Shown: positions 16,692 through 26,420, numbered from the stretch's first letter. The stretch: DNA of 64,000 nt from Desulfovibrio sp. G11 (GCF_900243745.1 NZ_LT984798.1:2350501-2414500), one strand, 5' to 3'. Numbers and translations: made by a program. The notes: generated by a model from the letters alone, not told the origin.

Positions 16692-18854
16692 ATGGCTAAA
16701 ACAGGTCAGGCCAAGCAGATCATTGAAAACCGCAGAGGCGACACCTTTGGCGGTTGGCCTGCCCGTACCCTGCTGGAGGCGGGCGACATTCCCATTGCCC
16801 AAATCGCCGAGCTTGCCCTGCGTGAAGGTCAGAGCTCGAATCCTTTGTACCGGATCCACCGCTGGTTTGCACGACGGGTGGGCTCCCAGTTCCGTTCGAT
16901 CATCACCGCGCTGACCCTTTCCCCTGACAAGGCCGACGCCTTTTGGGATACCTATCTCAGCAAGACCTCCGTGCACGGCGCTGTCGTTCTCGATCCCTTC
17001 ATCGGCGGCGGGACAAGTTTGGTGGAGTCCATGCGCTGCAACGCCCGGGTGATTGGTTTTGATATCGACCCGGTCGCGACCTTTATTACCCGATTTGAGT
17101 TGGTCGCCTCCCGGATGGAGGATCACTACCCGGAAATCGATCAGATTTGCAATGAGGTCGCACAACTCATTACGCCGTTGCATCGGACTATGGTTGATGG
17201 TGTCGAACGGGATGTTCTTCATCATTTCTGGGTCCAGGTGAAGCAGTGCTCGAATTGCCAGAGCGATGTAGAGCTCCATCCCCATTTCCAACTGGCCTAC
17301 TCCAAAGAGAAGGGCCTGCAGTGGGTATTCTGCAAGGACTGTCATGCGGTCCACGAATTGCCGATTGAACGCAAGGTGCTGCACTGCTCTTGCGGCAAGC
17401 GCACCACTATCAGCGCGGGCACGCACGGCAACGGGATCATGACCTGCCCGACCTGCAAGCACACACAGAAGATCGCAGCGGATGACCTTGACGGTGCCGA
17501 ACGCCCCACTTGGAGGCTCTTTGCCCAGGAGTATCTGGTCGGAACCGGCAAGAACTGCACAAGGCATTTCAAGCGCGTCGAAGAGGCGGACCAGGAATTG
17601 TACGACCGAGCCACCCGAAAGCTGCGGATGATCGGGAATGGCTTGCTTGTGCCGACGAGAAGCATTCCCCGCGAGGGGCGTTCGGATGGACGACCTCTGA
17701 TCCACGGGATTCGGCATTACGCAGACTTTTTCAACGACCGGCAGAAGCTCCACCTGCACCTTCTCGGTTCGGCCATCGGCCGAGTGGAAAGCGATGAGGC
17801 GCGGCGTTGCCTTGAGCTGGCCTTCAGTGAACATCTCACCACGAACTGCATGTACACGGCCTATGCGTTTGGCTATCGCCGAACGAGCCCGATGTTCTCC
17901 ATTCACTCATACCGGCACATCACTCGTCCGGTCGAACTGAACCCTTGGCAGAATGGCGTCGGACGGGGGACGTTCATCAACACGGTCCGGAAAATATCGA
18001 AGGCGATTGCCTTTGCCAAAGCGCCCCAGGAGCTGCATCCGGAAGGCACCAGAGTCGCTTATGAAGATGATTTCGAGCGCGAACAAGCCTGCCTTGGCTC
18101 TGTCGATGATGTATTGAGCGGCAGCGCTACGGCGGCGATTGAAACCCAATCTTCCGAGGAACTCCATTTACTACCGGACGGCTCAGTGGATCTCGTGCTG
18201 ACCGATCCGCCGTATTTTGACAATCTGAGCTACTCGGAACTCTCGGACTTCTATTTGGCCTGGCATCAGGCTTTGGGAATCGCACCGCCCCCGTATGACG
18301 ATAACGTCACTTCAGCTCCGATACTGCAGAACCTGGCCATCACGCGTCGGTCCGACGAAGCCATCAAGGGATACCAGGAACGGCTTCAGCAGATTTTCGT
18401 GGAATGCAACCGCGTACTCAAGCCGAACGGGATCTGCGTGTTCACCTACCACCATAAACTTGCATCGGCATGGGATGCTCTCGGCACGGCTCTGCTTCAT
18501 TCGGGACTCTCGGTAACCAAGGTTCTGCCCATGCGTGGCGAAGGCCAAGGAGGCCTTCACACTTACGATGGCACCATCAAGTGGGACGCGGTGCTGGTCT
18601 GCCGCAAGAAGAAAGGCGTCATCAAGAGGGGCGTTCCGGTCATCAGCGAAACCGCCTTCAAAGACGCTGTCGTGGAGGCGGAATCTCACTTTGATGCCTT
18701 GTCCGCCCATAAACGGATCGGCTTCAAAATTCCTGATTTCACTAATTTGGCCCGGGCGTTGGTCGTCAGTAGAGGTTTCTTAGGCGAGGCGGATACCAGC
18801 ACACGACCGATGTCGGATGCATTGAAGAACATACCAACCCCGGGAGAGTTGTGA
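16692..18854 (+). CDS. DUF1156-type DNA methylase with zinc ribbons
   Basis: A 720-residue protein of the DUF1156/large adenine-type methylase group. VLDPFIGGGTS at ~100 is the SAM-binding motif, with NARVIGFDIDP following. Two Cys pairs (CSNCQSD ... CKDCH, and CSCGK ... CPTCK, residues ~180-260) form zinc ribbons. TDPPYFDNLSYSEL at ~503 is the catalytic DPPY. The motif order is that of a circularly arranged beta-class methylase. It begins 22 bases after hsdR and overlaps the nuclease gene at GTGATG/TGA. In this family the gene commonly sits in phage-defence clusters, where it marks self DNA. Confidence 0.88.
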   Translation: MAKTGQAKQIIENRRGDTFGGWPARTLLEAGDIPIAQIAELALREGQSSNPLYRIHRWFARRVGSQFRSIITALTLSPDKADAFWDTYLSKTSVHGAVVLDPFIGGGTSLVESMRCNARVIGFDIDPVATFITRFELVASRMEDHYPEIDQICNEVAQLITPLHRTMVDGVERDVLHHFWVQVKQCSNCQSDVELHPHFQLAYSKEKGLQWVFCKDCHAVHELPIERKVLHCSCGKRTTISAGTHGNGIMTCPTCKHTQKIAADDLDGAERPTWRLFAQEYLVGTGKNCTRHFKRVEEADQELYDRATRKLRMIGNGLLVPTRSIPREGRSDGRPLIHGIRHYADFFNDRQKLHLHLLGSAIGRVESDEARRCLELAFSEHLTTNCMYTAYAFGYRRTSPMFSIHSYRHITRPVELNPWQNGVGRGTFINTVRKISKAIAFAKAPQELHPEGTRVAYEDDFEREQACLGSVDDVLSGSATAAIETQSSEELHLLPDGSVDLVLTDPPYFDNLSYSELSDFYLAWHQALGIAPPPYDDNVTSAPILQNLAITRRSDEAIKGYQERLQQIFVECNRVLKPNGICVFTYHHKLASAWDALGTALLHSGLSVTKVLPMRGEGQGGLHTYDGTIKWDAVLVCRKKKGVIKRGVPVISETAFKDAVVEAESHFDALSAHKRIGFKIPDFTNLARALVVSRGFLGEADTSTRPMSDALKNIPTPGEL

Positions 18855-21505
18855 TGGCGAAACTCGATAAAGGAACGCTTGCCCTAACATTCAAATTCGA
18901 TTGTGACCGGTTTCTCCGGTTTCGTCTGGCCAGTGATGCTGAAAGGGACTCACTTGGGGTCTCGGCCGAAACCTACAAACGCCCTGGTATTGAACTTATC
19001 AAAGCGGCCGGACGGCGTTGGGAAGCCGACAAATACCAGGATCTGATCGACACCTCAGATGATGGGAAAGTTGTGTTCCTTCTCGAGGACAAGGTCGATG
19101 ATCTTCTGGGACGGAAGCCCTTCAAGAAAATTCAGAACCTTTTTGACATCCTCCGGCAACAGGAACCACCCCAGGCAATTATCGAGGCGGAGTTCACGGT
19201 TCCCACAAACATTACTCCCGGCCTTCAAAAGGCATACGACGATTTCGGTCTCGACCAGGTACGAGTGCGCCCGGACATCCTTTGGATACGTCCAGGTGAT
19301 ACTGGTGCGCCGCTGATCGGCAATGGGACTGTGCCTGAATACGAAATCCATATCCTTGATGTGAAAATGGCTGCGGAGCCATCCCTCCGGCACTTCACAG
19401 AGGTGACCTACTACGCTTTGGCGTTGGCCACAGCCATCCAGCAAGAAGGGCTTGGCGGCAGATATGCCGTTTCGGCGGAAGGCACCATCTGGCCAGGAAG
19501 CCATGACATCAATGCGTTCAGGAACCTGGTCCAGCTTTATCAGGCCAAGGGAGCCGCAGATCCCGTTTCCGAGGCCCTCAGCGAAACGCTGATTCGGGTT
19601 CCGTATGAAGTCTATGAAGTCCACGTAAAGCAGTTTTTCGAGGATCGCCTTCTCCGGGTTCTACAGACCGGTATGGAGGATGCCAGTTGGCATGTCGGTC
19701 CCAAGTGCCAGCTTTGCGACTACGTTCGCTACTGCCGAGACAGGGCATCCGAATGCGATCACCTTTCCCGGCTGGCCTGGCTCAATCAAGGGCAGGCGGA
19801 ACTTCTCCGTTCAAATGGCATTACCACTACGGCGGGACTGACTGAAGCCGTGACTACCGCCGATGATCGGTGGCAATCCGTTATCGATTCCAGCCACCAG
19901 TTGCGGGCGGATGGGCCAGCGCTGGCAACTCGCGCCCGTTCCTTGACCGAGGGGGCACCCTTGCCGGTCGATGGACGGCGCAGCGCCATGATCCCCGCGT
20001 GGACTGACCAAAGCATCTTTATCACGATTCATTTCGACCCGGGCTCTGGTATCTCCTTTGCCCTGGGCGCGGCGCGGCTCTATTTCCCGCACGGCCGCAA
20101 ACCCGGCGATCCTCCGGTGACGGACGAAAAGATTTTCATCGTCGACCGTGTCGATGCGATGAATCCGGAAACGGAACGCGAGAGGCTGAAGGAATTTGCG
20201 ACCGTGGTCTCTGAGTGGTTAGAGGAGGTGTCGACCGTCAACACAAGTCTACCGGCTCGTGACCGTCTCTCTTCCCACATCTTCTTCTGGGACATGCTGG
20301 AGGTGCGTCAACTCAAGCGCATGTTCGAGCGTCATATGCAGGACCCTGACGTGATCGAACTGATCGAGGTACTTACCCGATTCTTCCCGCCGGACAGTCT
20401 GTTGCCCGATCCGGATGCTTTCAAGTCTCAGCCAGGGACCATCGTCAAGGAAGTTCTTCGAATGCTGGTTGGACTGCCGGTTGCCCACGATTACTCCCTG
20501 TTTGATGCAGCGAATAGTTTCTTCCCAAATGTTCGAGAGGATGGCACCCCGTATAAATTCGATCTGCCTTTTGGGTTCGCTACCCCAATGAGCGATCAGA
20601 TCCCCTTCGAACGTGCCTATGAGCTGTGGCAGGACAAAATTTTCGTTCGCCATTTCAATAAACTTCATCCTACTGACCCGTCAAAGTGGAGGCGCTACAC
20701 CCGGGACGAACTCTACGATGGCATTAAGCGGGCCACGAGGGTTCACCTGCAAGCTTTGCAGCACATCGTCCGACGACTGCGTGAAAACTACAAAGACCGG
20801 TTGGTACTGAAAAAGAGCGGCTTCTCTGCCGCACGTTCCTCCCAGGCAAGCGTTCCGGAGGCGGCAAGAAGCCTGATCGCTTTTGAGAAGCTCAATGTCG
20901 CGTGCCAGGAAATGGAGAACCGGAACACTCGCTCACTGCCTGTCGATGAACGGGAGGCGAGGTTTTTCTCGATACGCGGGTTGACCTTGAAGCCTCAAGC
21001 AGAGGCTGATCCGATCATCGATGAGATCAAGTTCGCGAATCCACAGTACCAACACGAAACGCTCTATGTTTTCGATTTTTCTCCGACCAGCAGGGATTCC
21101 CGAATCAAGGAAGGCGAATTTACCGTCGCCCTATCCAACGAGAATGAATACGTGGATCTCGACGAACCGTGGCGTCGGCGACTTGGGTTGGGCTTCCAGG
21201 ATGCAGAAGAACTGCTGGGCGAACACGGCCTGACCGAGCGGTGGATGACGAACAAGTCGATAGGGGCATTGCTTCAGGTAGAGGTAATTCGGTTGGAGGC
21301 CATGCAGGACAATCCCTATGTGGTTCTTAAACCGGGTCACCAGGGGCTCTTTCAGTTTGCCGTCGCCCAAGGACTCGTGGCGCTCGACTCACCGCTTGTC
21401 CTCGATCCGATGTACCGGGATTTTTCGAGCGACAGAATAGAAAAAGCATTGAGGTCTGTCGGCGGCAAGGCAGCACCGATCAAACGTGCCAGGAAGCGGA
21501 GGTAA
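18851..21505 (+). CDS. RecB/Cas4-like nuclease with a Cys4 cluster, TM0106-type architecture
   Basis: An 884-residue protein (GTG 18851 or ATG 18854). Residues ~135-190 carry a PD-(D/E)xK nuclease core: RPDILW, YEIHILDVKMA and TEVTYYALALA. At ~286-302 lies C-X2-C-X5-C-X6-C (CQLCDYVRYC, then a Cys), like the iron-sulfur Cys of Cas4/AddB. A helix-hairpin segment follows (ELLRSNGITTTAGL), then a degenerate RNase H-like region (IFITIHFDP; HIFFWDMLEVRQL), and a C-terminal helical part. This resembles RecB-like TM0106-family nucleases, normally fused to a helicase; here the helicase is the next gene. It is probably the effector of the operon. Confidence 0.75.
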   Translation: MMAKLDKGTLALTFKFDCDRFLRFRLASDAERDSLGVSAETYKRPGIELIKAAGRRWEADKYQDLIDTSDDGKVVFLLEDKVDDLLGRKPFKKIQNLFDILRQQEPPQAIIEAEFTVPTNITPGLQKAYDDFGLDQVRVRPDILWIRPGDTGAPLIGNGTVPEYEIHILDVKMAAEPSLRHFTEVTYYALALATAIQQEGLGGRYAVSAEGTIWPGSHDINAFRNLVQLYQAKGAADPVSEALSETLIRVPYEVYEVHVKQFFEDRLLRVLQTGMEDASWHVGPKCQLCDYVRYCRDRASECDHLSRLAWLNQGQAELLRSNGITTTAGLTEAVTTADDRWQSVIDSSHQLRADGPALATRARSLTEGAPLPVDGRRSAMIPAWTDQSIFITIHFDPGSGISFALGAARLYFPHGRKPGDPPVTDEKIFIVDRVDAMNPETERERLKEFATVVSEWLEEVSTVNTSLPARDRLSSHIFFWDMLEVRQLKRMFERHMQDPDVIELIEVLTRFFPPDSLLPDPDAFKSQPGTIVKEVLRMLVGLPVAHDYSLFDAANSFFPNVREDGTPYKFDLPFGFATPMSDQIPFERAYELWQDKIFVRHFNKLHPTDPSKWRRYTRDELYDGIKRATRVHLQALQHIVRRLRENYKDRLVLKKSGFSAARSSQASVPEAARSLIAFEKLNVACQEMENRNTRSLPVDEREARFFSIRGLTLKPQAEADPIIDEIKFANPQYQHETLYVFDFSPTSRDSRIKEGEFTVALSNENEYVDLDEPWRRRLGLGFQDAEELLGEHGLTERWMTNKSIGALLQVEVIRLEAMQDNPYVVLKPGHQGLFQFAVAQGLVALDSPLVLDPMYRDFSSDRIEKALRSVGGKAAPIKRARKRR

Positions 21506-21509
21506 GGCA

Positions 21510-23114
21510 ATGGCTAAGAGACCGACAAAAATGACCGAACCAGCCCATAGCCTGATGTATACCCCCGGCTCGCTGGCAGCAGGAAAAGCATTCGCTGACA
21601 CCAACCAGTTGTACGCGAAGGTAGCACCATATCTGAAGGATGCCTTTAACGAAACGCAGGAATCCCTTTTTCACGATGCATTCGGAAGCAGGATTTCTTT
21701 GCTTTGGGGGCCGCCGGGTACAGGAAAGACCACGGTCTTGGCCGGGACTATTCTTGGGTGGATTGAACATTACGCCGAAGCGGGAATTCCGCTGCGTGTC
21801 GGTATCGGGTCCAGCAACTACAACGCTATCGATAACGTCCTCAACGAAGTCCTGGAACTGATCAACAGACGGACGGCGACGGTCGGAGTGTTAGCTTGTC
21901 CGGTTCGTGTCACAAGGGTGAGGAGCGACTCCTCCGCACCTCCCTTGAGTGATCAGATCGAAGATATGCCGAGGACCTCCGCAAGGGCTCAGGGTTTTGT
22001 GAATGCCCTGAAAGGCTACGATCCCGGGATCATCATCGTGGGTGGAACCTGGCAACAACTTGGGCGACTTGCCGAAAAAGACCACCAGGATAGTGAGCCG
22101 ACCGCCGAATGGTTTGATCTGCTGGTGATCGACGAGGCGTCACAGGTTCAGGTTGCTGCGGCAGCGGCCTACTTTCTGCTTTTGAAGTCTGATGGGCATG
22201 TTGTCCTTGCGGGTGACGACCGGCAGCTCGGTCCGATCTACGGCTTCCAAATGAAGGACAGCGTTCAAGGGCTGTTTGACTGCATTTTCTCCTACATGAA
22301 GGAGACGCACGGCATCACCCCGGTGCAGCTTAAACGCAACTACCGGACCAACGTGGAAATTTCCGCATGGCCTTGTAAGCGGTTTTATAACAATGAATAC
22401 GAAGCGTTTTCGCCTGAGAAGAAGCTGGATCTCGCCATCAATATTTATGGCAAACCTGCCGACTGGCTTGAGCAGTTGCCATGGTCCGACGAGTTTCTCC
22501 GCATTCTTGACCCTGCCTGCCCTGTGGTGGTGATCAGCTACTCCGCCAACACCTATACGTTATCGAACCCTTTTGAGGCGCAGATCGTTTCCGCTTTGAC
22601 CCTTTTGTACAAGAAGCTGGTCGACGCCCAACAGGCCGGAGTAAGCGCCCAGGAGTTTTGGACGCAGAAAATCGGCATTGTGACTCCCCACCGAGCCCAG
22701 ATGGCATCCATCAGAAATCTGCTCGTGGACGCAGCCGGTATGACGATGGACCCGCCTCCATTTGTGGACACCGTTGACCGGTTCCAGGGTCAGGAGCGCG
22801 ACCTGATCCTTTCCAGTTATGTAGTGGCCGACCGGGATTTTGTTGCGTCTGAAGATGCGTTCATCCTAAGCCCACGACGATTCAATGTGACGCTGACCCG
22901 GGCGAGAAGCAAGTTTGTGATGCTTATCAGCGACGCGCTTCTCCAGTATCTGCCATCCGATCCGGACGTGGCCCGTGACGCTGCTCACCTGCAGCTCTTC
23001 GCCGAGCAGTATTGCAGTTCGGTATGCGACACCATCGACTTGCCGTTCTTTGAACGCGGTGCTCTGTCGACCATGAGATGCAAATTGAGGGGGCGATACG
23101 AGAATGGAGTTTGA
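21510..23114 (+). CDS. Superfamily 1 helicase (Upf1/DNA2-like)
   Basis: A 534-residue helicase; I chose ATG 21510 behind GGAGG over the upstream GTG. Motif [14 protein letters not shown] is at ~67 and motif II DEASQVQVA at ~207. GDDRQLGPIYG is at ~235, and the C-terminal motifs are DTVDRFQGQERD at ~420 and NVTLTRARSKFV at ~460. This is the DNA2/Upf1 branch, which commonly partners RecB-like nucleases. It lies 4 bases after the nuclease stop, so the pair likely works as one nuclease-helicase machine. Confidence 0.9.
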   Translation: MAKRPTKMTEPAHSLMYTPGSLAAGKAFADTNQLYAKVAPYLKDAFNETQESLFHDAFGSRISLLWGPPGTGKTTVLAGTILGWIEHYAEAGIPLRVGIGSSNYNAIDNVLNEVLELINRRTATVGVLACPVRVTRVRSDSSAPPLSDQIEDMPRTSARAQGFVNALKGYDPGIIIVGGTWQQLGRLAEKDHQDSEPTAEWFDLLVIDEASQVQVAAAAAYFLLLKSDGHVVLAGDDRQLGPIYGFQMKDSVQGLFDCIFSYMKETHGITPVQLKRNYRTNVEISAWPCKRFYNNEYEAFSPEKKLDLAINIYGKPADWLEQLPWSDEFLRILDPACPVVVISYSANTYTLSNPFEAQIVSALTLLYKKLVDAQQAGVSAQEFWTQKIGIVTPHRAQMASIRNLLVDAAGMTMDPPPFVDTVDRFQGQERDLILSSYVVADRDFVASEDAFILSPRRFNVTLTRARSKFVMLISDALLQYLPSDPDVARDAAHLQLFAEQYCSSVCDTIDLPFFERGALSTMRCKLRGRYENGV

Positions 23115-23160
23115 TGCAATCAACGCCGATCCATTTGTGGCTGTAGGGGGGGAGTACTGA
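23104..23160 (+). CDS. Tiny overlapping open frame, 18 codons
   Basis: ATG 23104 overlaps the helicase stop and reads MEFDAINADPFVAVGGEY, then TGA at 23158-23160, 3 bases before the DUF6361 start. It may be a coupling leader that carries ribosomes from the helicase to the next gene, or the stub of a deleted gene. Nothing else supports it. Confidence 0.25.
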   Translation: MEFDAINADPFVAVGGEY

Positions 23161-23163
23161 AAG

Positions 23164-23949
23164 ATGCCTTCCGTCCTTGCATGGATTGACCATGACTCGA
23201 AAGCAAGGGAACGCACGCTTCGCATCCTTTCCCTTTTCCAGGAAAAGGAAAGTCGTGACGAGCTTGGGCTCGGCTCCGTGCGGGACAGCTTTGCCGATCA
23301 GTTGTTTCCAGGAACAAGCACGATCCAGACACGCCTTCGCTACATGCTTTTCGTGCCATGGATTTACCATTCGCTAGAAGAGAAGCGACTACCTGCAGAG
23401 AGTTTTTCGATCCAGGCTGACAAGCTGGAAAGAGACCTGGTTCAGCCATTGATGGATTCCGATGATCAGGCTGGCGTCTTTGGTAAGACCGCAGGAAAGA
23501 GGCTCAAACGGTTGCCCAGCTCCGTCTACTGGGCCGGTCTCGGTGTCTGGGGAATACGCATTACGCCATTCTCGCAGGACGAATATCACAGGCGCATCGA
23601 CGAAACATACCGTCGCCGGAATACCCTGAAGGCTCTTGAGAAAGACGCAAAGGTACGGGGAGACGACATCGACGTTGAGCAGCGGATGGCCACTCTCAGT
23701 TGGCATCCTCGATTGCCAGCACCTCCGGAAGACTTTCCGGGGGCGGTGAACTTCGCTTTATCCAGGGAAGAAGCCGAATTTATTCTGGATCGCATCCAGG
23801 TCGCTTGCCCCAACAGTCTCCTCTCGTTCTTGGCACTGCACTGCGAACCCGCCGACACCCAAGCTCCGTGGGAACATCCGGACTACGGCAGCTTTTCCGA
23901 ACAGCATAAAGAGAAGTGGGTCCTGTTTTTGGACCACTCGGCGGCAAAA
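23164..23949 (+). pseudogene. DUF6361 protein, 3' end lost to an IS3
   Basis: About 262 residues remain of a DUF6361 protein. The recognisable N-terminus is LAWIDHDSKARERTL, then RDELGLGSVRDSFADQLFPG, STIQTRLRYMLFVPWIY and YWAGLGVWGIR. The family is usually ~400 residues and is found in defence islands beside large helicases; its biochemical role is not established. The frame enters an IS3 element at 23950, and what lies beyond that IS is not the DUF6361 C-terminus but the end of another protein. The break is therefore a deletion, not a simple insertion. Confidence 0.8.
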
Positions 23950-23971
23950 CTAAGGTGGACAGGTTCATGGG

Positions 23972-24877
23972 CTATGCCGCCTTTTCTGGGCAAGCCAGAG
24001 GGGGTACCCCCTCTGGCTTGAGCACTTGATATATCTCCATCGGCTTTCTGCCGTCAAAGGTCTTATGCGGGCGGCGGTTGTTGTAGAAATCGAACCACCA
24101 GGACAAGGCCTGCCGCAGCTCGCTTCCCGTTTCCAGTTCGCGCAGATACACGCATTCGTATTTCAGTGAACGCCAAAGACGTTCGATCATCACGTTATCC
24201 ATCCAACGGCCTCGGCCGTCCATGGAGATGCGGACTCCGGCTTCTCGGAGAGTTCGCGTAAACTCGTAGCTCGTGAATTGCGAGCCCTGGTCCGTGTTGA
24301 AGATTTCTGGCACGCCATAGCGGTTCAGAGCCTCCTCCAAGGCGGCCACACAGAAGTCCGCATCCATCGTATTTGACAAACGCCACGACAGCACGGCCCG
24401 GCTATGCCAGTCCATGATCGCCACGAGATACAGGAAGCCACGCCGCATTGGGATGTACGTGATGTCCGCGCACCACACCTGGTTCGGCCTTGTGATCGCC
24501 TTGCCCCGCAGCAGGTACGGATACGTCTTGTGCTGTGGATGCGGCTGGCTTGTCCTCGGCCTTTGGTAGACCGCCATCAATCCCATTCTGCGCATGAGCC
24601 GTCGCACACGATTACGCCCGACTGGATGGCCTTCATCCCGCAGGGTGTTGCGCATCTGCCGGGAGCCGAAGAACGGTAACTCCAGGAACAACTCGTCGAT
24701 GCGCTTCATGAGCGCCAAGTTGTACGTGGACTCTCCGATTGGCTGATAATAGTACGTTGAGCGTTGCAGCTTGAGGATTTCGCACTGCCGCCGAACACTG
24801 AGCACCGGATGGCCCATGTCGACGATTTTACGCCTTCGCTCGCAGCTCAAATTCTGGCGAAGGCTTGCTGCAAAAAA
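23972..24877 (-). CDS. IS3-family transposase OrfB
   Basis: The integrase catalytic part of the transposase, about 300 residues. It has the helper segment [18 protein letters not shown], then the DDE core: [10 protein letters not shown] (first Asp), [11 protein letters not shown] (second Asp) and [15 protein letters not shown] (Glu), ending with the (R/H)[15 protein letters not shown] signature. It is made as an OrfAB fusion by a -1 slip at the T6-G run (minus strand, about 24873-24878), where OrfA and this frame overlap. All catalytic residues are intact. Confidence 0.93.
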   Translation of the reverse strand, partial: FFAASLRQNLSCERRRKIVDMGHPVLSVRRQCEILKLQRSTYYYQPIGESTYNLALMKRIDELFLELPFFGSRQMRNTLRDEGHPVGRNRVRRLMRRMGLMAVYQRPRTSQPHPQHKTYPYLLRGKAITRPNQVWCADITYIPMRRGFLYLVAIMDWHSRAVLSWRLSNTMDADFCVAALEEALNRYGVPEIFNTDQGSQFTSYEFTRTLREAGVRISMDGRGRWMDNVMIERLWRSLKYECVYLRELETGSELRQALSWWFDFYNNRRPHKTFDGRKPMEIYQVLKPEGVPPLACPEKAA

Positions 24878-25137
24878 TCCTTCTCCACAGTGAGTTGGCC
24901 AATCTTGGCGTGAAGCTCTTTGATCCGCGCCTCGTCGTTTTGTTGGGCCTTTTGGGCCTTGCCCGCAAAGCCGACCGCGATCTGCTCCTTGGCCTGCTGC
25001 TTCCACTGGGAAACCTGATTGGGATGCACGCCGTACTTGCTGGCAAGCTCGGACAGGGTGTGTTCTCCGGACAGGGCGTCCAGGGCGACTCGGGTCTTGA
25101 ATTCTGCGGTAAACTTTCTTCGCGGCTTGGACATCAA
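24847..25137 (-). CDS. IS3-family transposase OrfA
   Basis: A 96-residue DNA-binding protein with helix-turn-helix RRKFTAEFKTRVALDAL and LSELASKYGVHPNQVSQWK, followed by a leucine-zipper-like helix ([19 protein letters not shown]) used for dimerisation. It overlaps OrfB in the -1 frame at a T-rich slippery site. Confidence 0.95.
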   Translation of the reverse strand: MMSKPRRKFTAEFKTRVALDALSGEHTLSELASKYGVHPNQVSQWKQQAKEQIAVGFAGKAQKAQQNDEARIKELHAKIGQLTVEKDFLQQAFARI

Positions 25138-25170
25138 AAGCCTCCTTCAGGCTTCTTACGTCCACCTTAG

Positions 25171-25551
25171 CTCATGGTCCAGTTTTCCGAACCCACTTCT
25201 CTTTTCCATATCGCGGCCCAGCGGAAGTCCAATGGGCACTCCGATCTCATCCCGTATTGGATCTTCGAGGATGGTTCCGCCCGGGTGGAGCGCCGCATTC
25301 CTCTGCTCCCGTACAGCAAGGAGGTTGGGAAGCTCAAACGACTGAAGCAAGGCTTGGCCCTTTATCGGATGGTTTTCGGTCAACCCCGCCAGGAGGACCT
25401 GCTTTTCAGCCTTAGCCAGAACGGTAACCATGAGTCAGCGGATTTAGCCGACTGGCTGATTTCGCTTCAGCCCCCGGAAACTGTTTTGAATGATGAACCA
25501 GAGGACATGAGTTCTCCAGGGAAGATCTCGCTTTCCCAGGAGGGGCAATGA
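25171..25551 (+). pseudogene. C-terminal stub of a large helicase-like defence protein
   Basis: The frame open after the IS encodes about 126 residues, including PYWIFEDGSARVERRIPLL and LALYRMVFGQPRQEDLL. A C-terminal LYR..FGQPRQEDLL is what I know from the end of long SNF2/RapA-like helicases that accompany DUF6361 genes. There is no start or ribosome site outside the IS. I infer that most of the helicase gene was deleted with the DUF6361 3' end. It overlaps the next gene by 4 bases (ATGA). Confidence 0.55.
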
Positions 25552-26185
25552 ATCAGCAGACGCAGCCATCACCAAGAGAGCATCATTTCTACGTTTCGAT
25601 AGCCAAGTTCCTTTTTCACCACCCGGAGCATGGCATCGTATCAGTGCGGGACCCGATCAAGATCAAGGACGCAGAGCGGTACGGGCTCAGCCCGCTCATA
25701 CTCTATGGATTGACCGTTGCCGGGTTGCCCATTCGCTGGATGACCTTTACCCCAGTCGATCAGCTCAGGCCCTTCCGGGATGTTCTTTTAGCGGCATGGC
25801 GTAACGCCGAGGGCTTCCGCGGCCTACCGGACATCCTGCGAATCAACCGCCACATCGCGACGGCCAGCCCTGGAATGATAGGGGAAATTGCCAAAATCGG
25901 AGTCCAGGTCGAGGTGGCCGATGCCAAGGAGAAATCTCTGCCAGCTTCCCTGCGCTCGGCCCAGGACTCCAGCCGGTGGTTGCTGAGGAAGCACGACGGA
26001 AATGACCGGTCTCTTGCCGGGGCCATTCAGGCCCTTTGCCGATACGCTCAAATTGACCACGATTTCCATGTCAGGGATGGCCACAGAGGCGTCAACAGCC
26101 GCGAGGTTGAAGACAGAATCCAGCAGTGGCTGACCTTACCGGCGCAAGTGCCGGTGTTAACGGTGACCGGTGGACTCGACTGGGT
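25548..26185 (+). CDS. Unrecognised last gene of the defence operon, 3' end cut
   Basis: About 210 residues from ATG 25548. It begins after a Gln/Pro-rich lead with HHFYVSIAKFLFHHPEHGIVS and includes LILYGLTVAGLPIRWMTFTP and IGVQVEVADAKEKSLPASL. I cannot assign a family. The start overlaps the preceding stub, so it belonged to the same operon. At about 26185 it meets the second half of an IS3 transposase, and its last visible residues (from about TVTGG) already look foreign; the true C-terminus is lost. Confidence 0.5.
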
Positions 26186-26188
26186 ACC

Positions 26189-26420
26189 CAAAACTCGTAT
26201 GTGGAACGATTTAACAGGACGTATCGGACGGAGGTTCTTGACTTCTACCTGTTCAGCAGCCTCGCGGAAGTTAAGGAAATCACAGCGAACTGGCTGAAGC
26301 AGTACAACGAAGAACGGCCCCATGAGTCCTTGGGCAACATTCCTCCGGCTGAGTATTTGGAAATCAATTCACCCCAGAAAGTCTCTACCTTCGGGTGGCA
26401 CTAACTTGGGGAGGTTTACA
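26189..26420 (+). pseudogene. IS3-family transposase OrfB, fragment B, and IS right end
   Basis: The codons NSYVERFNRTYR, YNEERPHESLGN and PPAEYL are the C-terminal third of the same kind of OrfB whose middle lies at 4255-4404. Fragment A stops at Gln of PTQ and fragment B resumes at the next residue, with ACCCA at both junctions (4400-4404 and 26186-26190). The frame stops at 26404, and AGGTTTACA at ~26420 is a plausible right terminus. Confidence 0.85.

Larger units (their letters stand above)
23950..25170 (-). mobile_element. IS3-family insertion sequence (OrfA/OrfB, frameshift type)
   Basis: This 1221-bp element is bounded by 11-bp inverted repeats CTAAGGTGGAC (23950-23960) and its complement (25160-25170). 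The bases outside (CAAAA at the left, CTCAT at the right) show no target duplication. That fits an adjacent deletion or recombination between two copies after insertion. Confidence 0.9.

Noticed and set aside
16692..26185. DISARM or BREX system
   Set aside because: No DUF1998 gene, phospholipase-D gene, PglZ or BrxC-like ATPase is visible; only a methylase and helicases are shared themes.
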